In this document: positions 62,601 through 64,000 of the stretch, piece by piece | How positions within the stretch are numbered: the first letter of the stretch is position 1 | Layout: each line of letters begins with the position of its first letter | Source: Mycobacterium sp. 236(2023) | Lineage (GTDB): Bacteria > Actinomycetota > Actinomycetes > Mycobacteriales > Mycobacteriaceae | Direction of reading: 5' to 3' | Length of the DNA: 64,000 nt | NCBI RefSeq assembly: GCF_029623955.1 | Contig: NZ_JARSBP010000004.1 | Location: 434,001-498,000 of the forward strand | Translations under genes and position numbers: made by a program | The notes under the pieces: generated by a model | What the model saw: only the letters and a program-made list of their open reading frames with translations | Told to the model about the DNA's origin: nothing | Database searches by the model: none

Positions 62601-64000
62601 TCGCCGTCGTTGTCCGCATCGGTCGCTGTCCTGGCGACCCGGGCGAGCCGGGACACGGTCTGCTCGACGAAGACGTCCCGGGGGCGGCACAGCACTCCCG
62701 CGGTCCGGGCACGCGCGACCACCTGCATGGACAGGATGCTGTCGCCGCCGAGTTCGAAGAACGACTCGTCGACCCCGACGCGTCCGAGCCCGAGCACCTG
62801 GGCGTAGATGTCGGCCAGGATTTCTTCCACGGCGTTTGCGGGCGCTCGATACGAGTCCACGTCCTGGTACTCGGGCGCAGGCAGAGCCCGCTTGTCGAGC
62901 TTGCCGTTGACGGTCAGCGGCATCGCCTCGATCGCGACGACGGCAGCAGGAATCATGTACTCGGGCAGACGATCTGCCAATACTGCGCGCGCCCGGGCCG
63001 GGTCAGCGGTGCCGGTGACGTAGCCGACGAGGCGTTTGTCGCCGGGGCGGTCCTCGCGGACGACCACCTCCGCCTGGGTGACCCCGTCGAGTCCGGCCAG
63101 CGCGGCCTGGACCTCTCCGAGTTCGATACGGTAGCCGCGGATCTTGACCTGCTCGTCGGCGCGTCCCATGTACCGCAACTCGCCGTCGGGGCCCCAGGCC
63201 ATCACATCGCCGGTGCGGTACATCCTTTGTCCTGGCTGTCCCGCACTACCGAACGGGCACGCCACGAACCGCGATGCGCTCAGCTCGGACCGGCCGACGT
63301 AGCCGTATGCCAATCCTGCACCGGCGACGTACAATTCGCCGGCCACGCCGGGTGCCACCGGCCGCAGGGCGTCGTCGAGTACGAAGAAGCCGAGGTGCGT
63401 CAGCGGCACGCCGATGGGGCTCACGGCGTTGGCGACGTCGCCGGTGGTGATCTCGCGGAACGACGCGTGCACCGTCGTCTCGGTGATGCCGTACATGTTG
63501 ATCAGCCGGGGCGCGTTCGGGTGTGCCTCGAACCATGGCGAAAGGCGTTGCGGTTCCAGCGCTTCGCCGCCGAAGACGACGGCCTCCAGGGTGAGTTCGC
63601 GGCTGCGTTCCGGCTGCAGTGCGTCGGCGGCCTGCAACGCATAGAACGCCGACGGGGTCTGGCTCAACACAGTGACCCGTTCGGTGGCGAGCATCGCGTG
63701 CAAGTCCTCGGGCGCACGGACCACCTGGTCAGGTACGACGACGAGGCGCCCACCGTAGAGCAGCGGGCCCCAGATCTCCCATACCGAGTAGTCGAAGGCC
63801 AGCGAATGGCACTGCGTCCAGACCTGCTGGGCCAGCCCCATATCCGCGTCCAGCGTTTCGAGCAGCCGCGTGACGTTGCGATGAGGAATCGCCACGCCTT
63901 TGGGAGTGCCGGTGGTGCCGGAAGTGTAGATGATGTACGCGACCTCGTCGGCTGCCGGTGCGGGCAACGCGGTGACGGGCTGGTCGTCGATCGCGGGGTC
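59615..64000 (-). CDS. Non-ribosomal peptide synthetase, A-T-E-C-T end (5' end beyond window)
   Basis: The visible 1461 codons read, from the window edge: adenylation domain from core A3 (YIIYTSGTTGTPKG) to NGKLDKR at about 62880; carrier (FFELGGDSILSM, about 62745); epimerization domain (HHLVVDGVSWR, RTVGWFTTKYP, FNYLGRLG; about 62590-61260); condensation domain (HHIVLDGWS, about 60740; 61235-59930); a second carrier (FFDLGGDSLSAM, about 59735); stop. The adenylation pocket by hand alignment reads DYWSVGMVHK, near the threonine code DFWNIGMVHK, so a D-(allo-)Thr is likely. No adenylation, thioesterase or reductase domain follows the last C-T. It converges on the ICMT-like gene (1 bp apart). 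Confidence 0.92.
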   Translation of the reverse strand, partial: DPAIDDQPVTALPAPAADEVAYIIYTSGTTGTPKGVAIPHRNVTRLLETLDADMGLAQQVWTQCHSLAFDYSVWEIWGPLLYGGRLVVVPDQVVRAPEDLHAMLATERVTVLSQTPSAFYALQAADALQPERSRELTLEAVVFGGEALEPQRLSPWFEAHPNAPRLINMYGITETTVHASFREITTGDVANAVSPIGVPLTHLGFFVLDDALRPVAPGVAGELYVAGAGLAYGYVGRSELSASRFVACPFGSAGQPGQRMYRTGDVMAWGPDGELRYMGRADEQVKIRGYRIELGEVQAALAGLDGVTQAEVVVREDRPGDKRLVGYVTGTADPARARAVLADRLPEYMIPAAVVAIEAMPLTVNGKLDKRALPAPEYQDVDSYRAPANAVEEILADIYAQVLGLGRVGVDESFFELGGDSILSMQVVARARTAGVLCRPRDVFVEQTVSRLARVARTATDADNDGDDGVGPLAATPIIRWLHDVQGPVDKFNQTVVVQAPVGATEADVIVVLQAVLDRHAALRMRVGDGDDGWAIDVPESGTVDARTRLHTVDELTDDVVAKTLSRLDPAAGQMVSALWVPVASQLVVIAHHLVVDGVSWRILLEDFNLAWAQHRGGQPVELPAPGTSFGRWASVLAGHAYAPEVVAVADAWRQIAQVPAPLPPVQPEIDTYADAGALSVELDVETTRLLLGEVPAAFHAGINDILLIAFGLACAEFFGRLGADNVAPIVIDAEGHGRQEEIGETIDLSRTVGWFTTKYPVSLSIGNGLTWAQVLAGDADLGAGVKDAKEQLRAMPDGLTFGLLRYLNADVDLDYADPAIGFNYLGRLGAGSSEVSGDIWEIRQDGWSMTGAAAAISMPLMHTLDLNAGTVDTDAGPRLRAGWSWALSALDHAQVSRLSELWFDALTGICVHVRGGGGGLTPSDIAPARLTQHQIDDLCRRASVADILPLTPLAQGLLFHSVVAHDRGDDVYAVQLDVTLSGRLDRHRLREAVLQAVARHPNLVARFCGRYDEPVQIIPGDPDVPWEYLDLSGPDHDVEAEAAQLCAAERAAVCDLANQPGFRAALIRIAPDQHRFVLTNHHIVLDGWSLPVLLGEVFAGYYGQWLPAAVPYRRFIDWLGERDLDAARHTWREMLSGFDTPTLVGTADSLQPVARKVISRRLSEQTTWAVGELARAHQTTVSVVLQAAWAQLLCGMTGSRDVAFGAVVSGRPDEVVGADSMVGLFINTVPVRATMSGTTTTADLLGQLHNSRNRTLDHEHLALSEIHRLTGQPRLFDTVFVYENYPTDAAKLSGVDGLAITELTNRDFYHYPLTIQAVPGSELDLRVQYRSDVFDEDGVDALVEQFKRALVAMITDPTQPLLSAEQPVPRQITTQATEHDGPHRPPETSVQKILAAIFAQELDVDRVGVDRSFFDLGGDSLSAMRAIAAINTALGIHLSVTALVDAPTVELLSGRVAAGT

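Noticed and set aside
50583..64000. Standard glycopeptidolipid (mps/gtf) cluster
   Set aside because: FadD23-like and Mas-like genes and a Thr-type domain are shared, but no glycosyltransferase, methyltransferase (rmt/fmt) or papA3 gene is visible and the NRPS end lacks the reductase domain. Sequence beyond 64000 could change this.

Overview
This window is a 64 kb piece of a high-GC actinobacterial chromosome, almost certainly from a rapidly growing mycobacterium (Mycolicibacterium type). The evidence is the furA-katG pair with a leaderless furA promoter, a RipD-type NlpC/P60 protein with its active-site residues replaced, a long (762 aa) type-2 isocitrate lyase, an LpqH-like lipoprotein, a PGRS repeat protein, a CYP125-type cytochrome P450, a FadD23-like fatty-acyl-AMP ligase and a Mas-like polyketide synthase. 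The co-occurrence of tpx, aceA, furA-katG, cinA and a STAS protein recalls the M. tuberculosis Rv1901-Rv1932 neighbourhood, with rearrangements and many extra genes. I see no rRNA, tRNA, insertion sequence, prophage or CRISPR array.

Layout. 0-5 kb: secreted hydrolase (cut by the window edge), TetR with a divergent MpaB-type oxygenase, a 5 x 26 bp tandem repeat between convergent genes, ripD, and thiol peroxidase with a DUF899 redox protein. 5-11 kb: tenA followed by a tightly packed urc1-urc4-upp operon (the URC route of uracil breakdown), then isocitrate lyase. 11-17.5 kb: a degenerate MenC-like protein, membrane and amidotransferase genes, truncated haemoglobin, furA-katG and a strong terminator. 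17.6-24 kb: an SGNH hydrolase/acyltransferase-3 pair, then a signalling operon (receiver-PP2C phosphatase, CHASE3 histidine kinase, Rcp-type receiver). 24-32 kb: NlpC/P60 protein with a Pro-rich tail, yaaA, small membrane genes (one with two frameshifts), amidase, hotdog protein, alpha/beta hydrolase, cinA. 32-46 kb: metabolic genes with a steroid flavour (two perfect KstR-type operators, an IpdC-like flavoprotein, CYP125), an RsbW-like/STAS pair, a short UvrA paralogue, and a TetR-coupled molybdopterin oxidoreductase. 46-50.6 kb: regulators, a lipoprotein and a PGRS protein without a PE domain.

50.6-64 kb is the most interesting part: a lipid/peptide assembly locus. A FadD23-like ligase and a Mas-like reducing PKS are divergent across a control region with overlapping palindromes. 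An isoprenylcysteine-methyltransferase-like membrane protein follows the PKS, and a large NRPS (A-T-E-C-T, cut by the window edge) converges on it. The PKS acyltransferase has Asn where the catalytic His should be. The NRPS ends in a C-T pair with no adenylation or thioesterase domain. Together they suggest a lipopeptide pathway that matches no mycobacterial cluster I can name with confidence.

All assignments come from reading translations and motifs by eye. No database search was run. Names such as KstR box or CRP-like site are consensus matches, not demonstrated sites.
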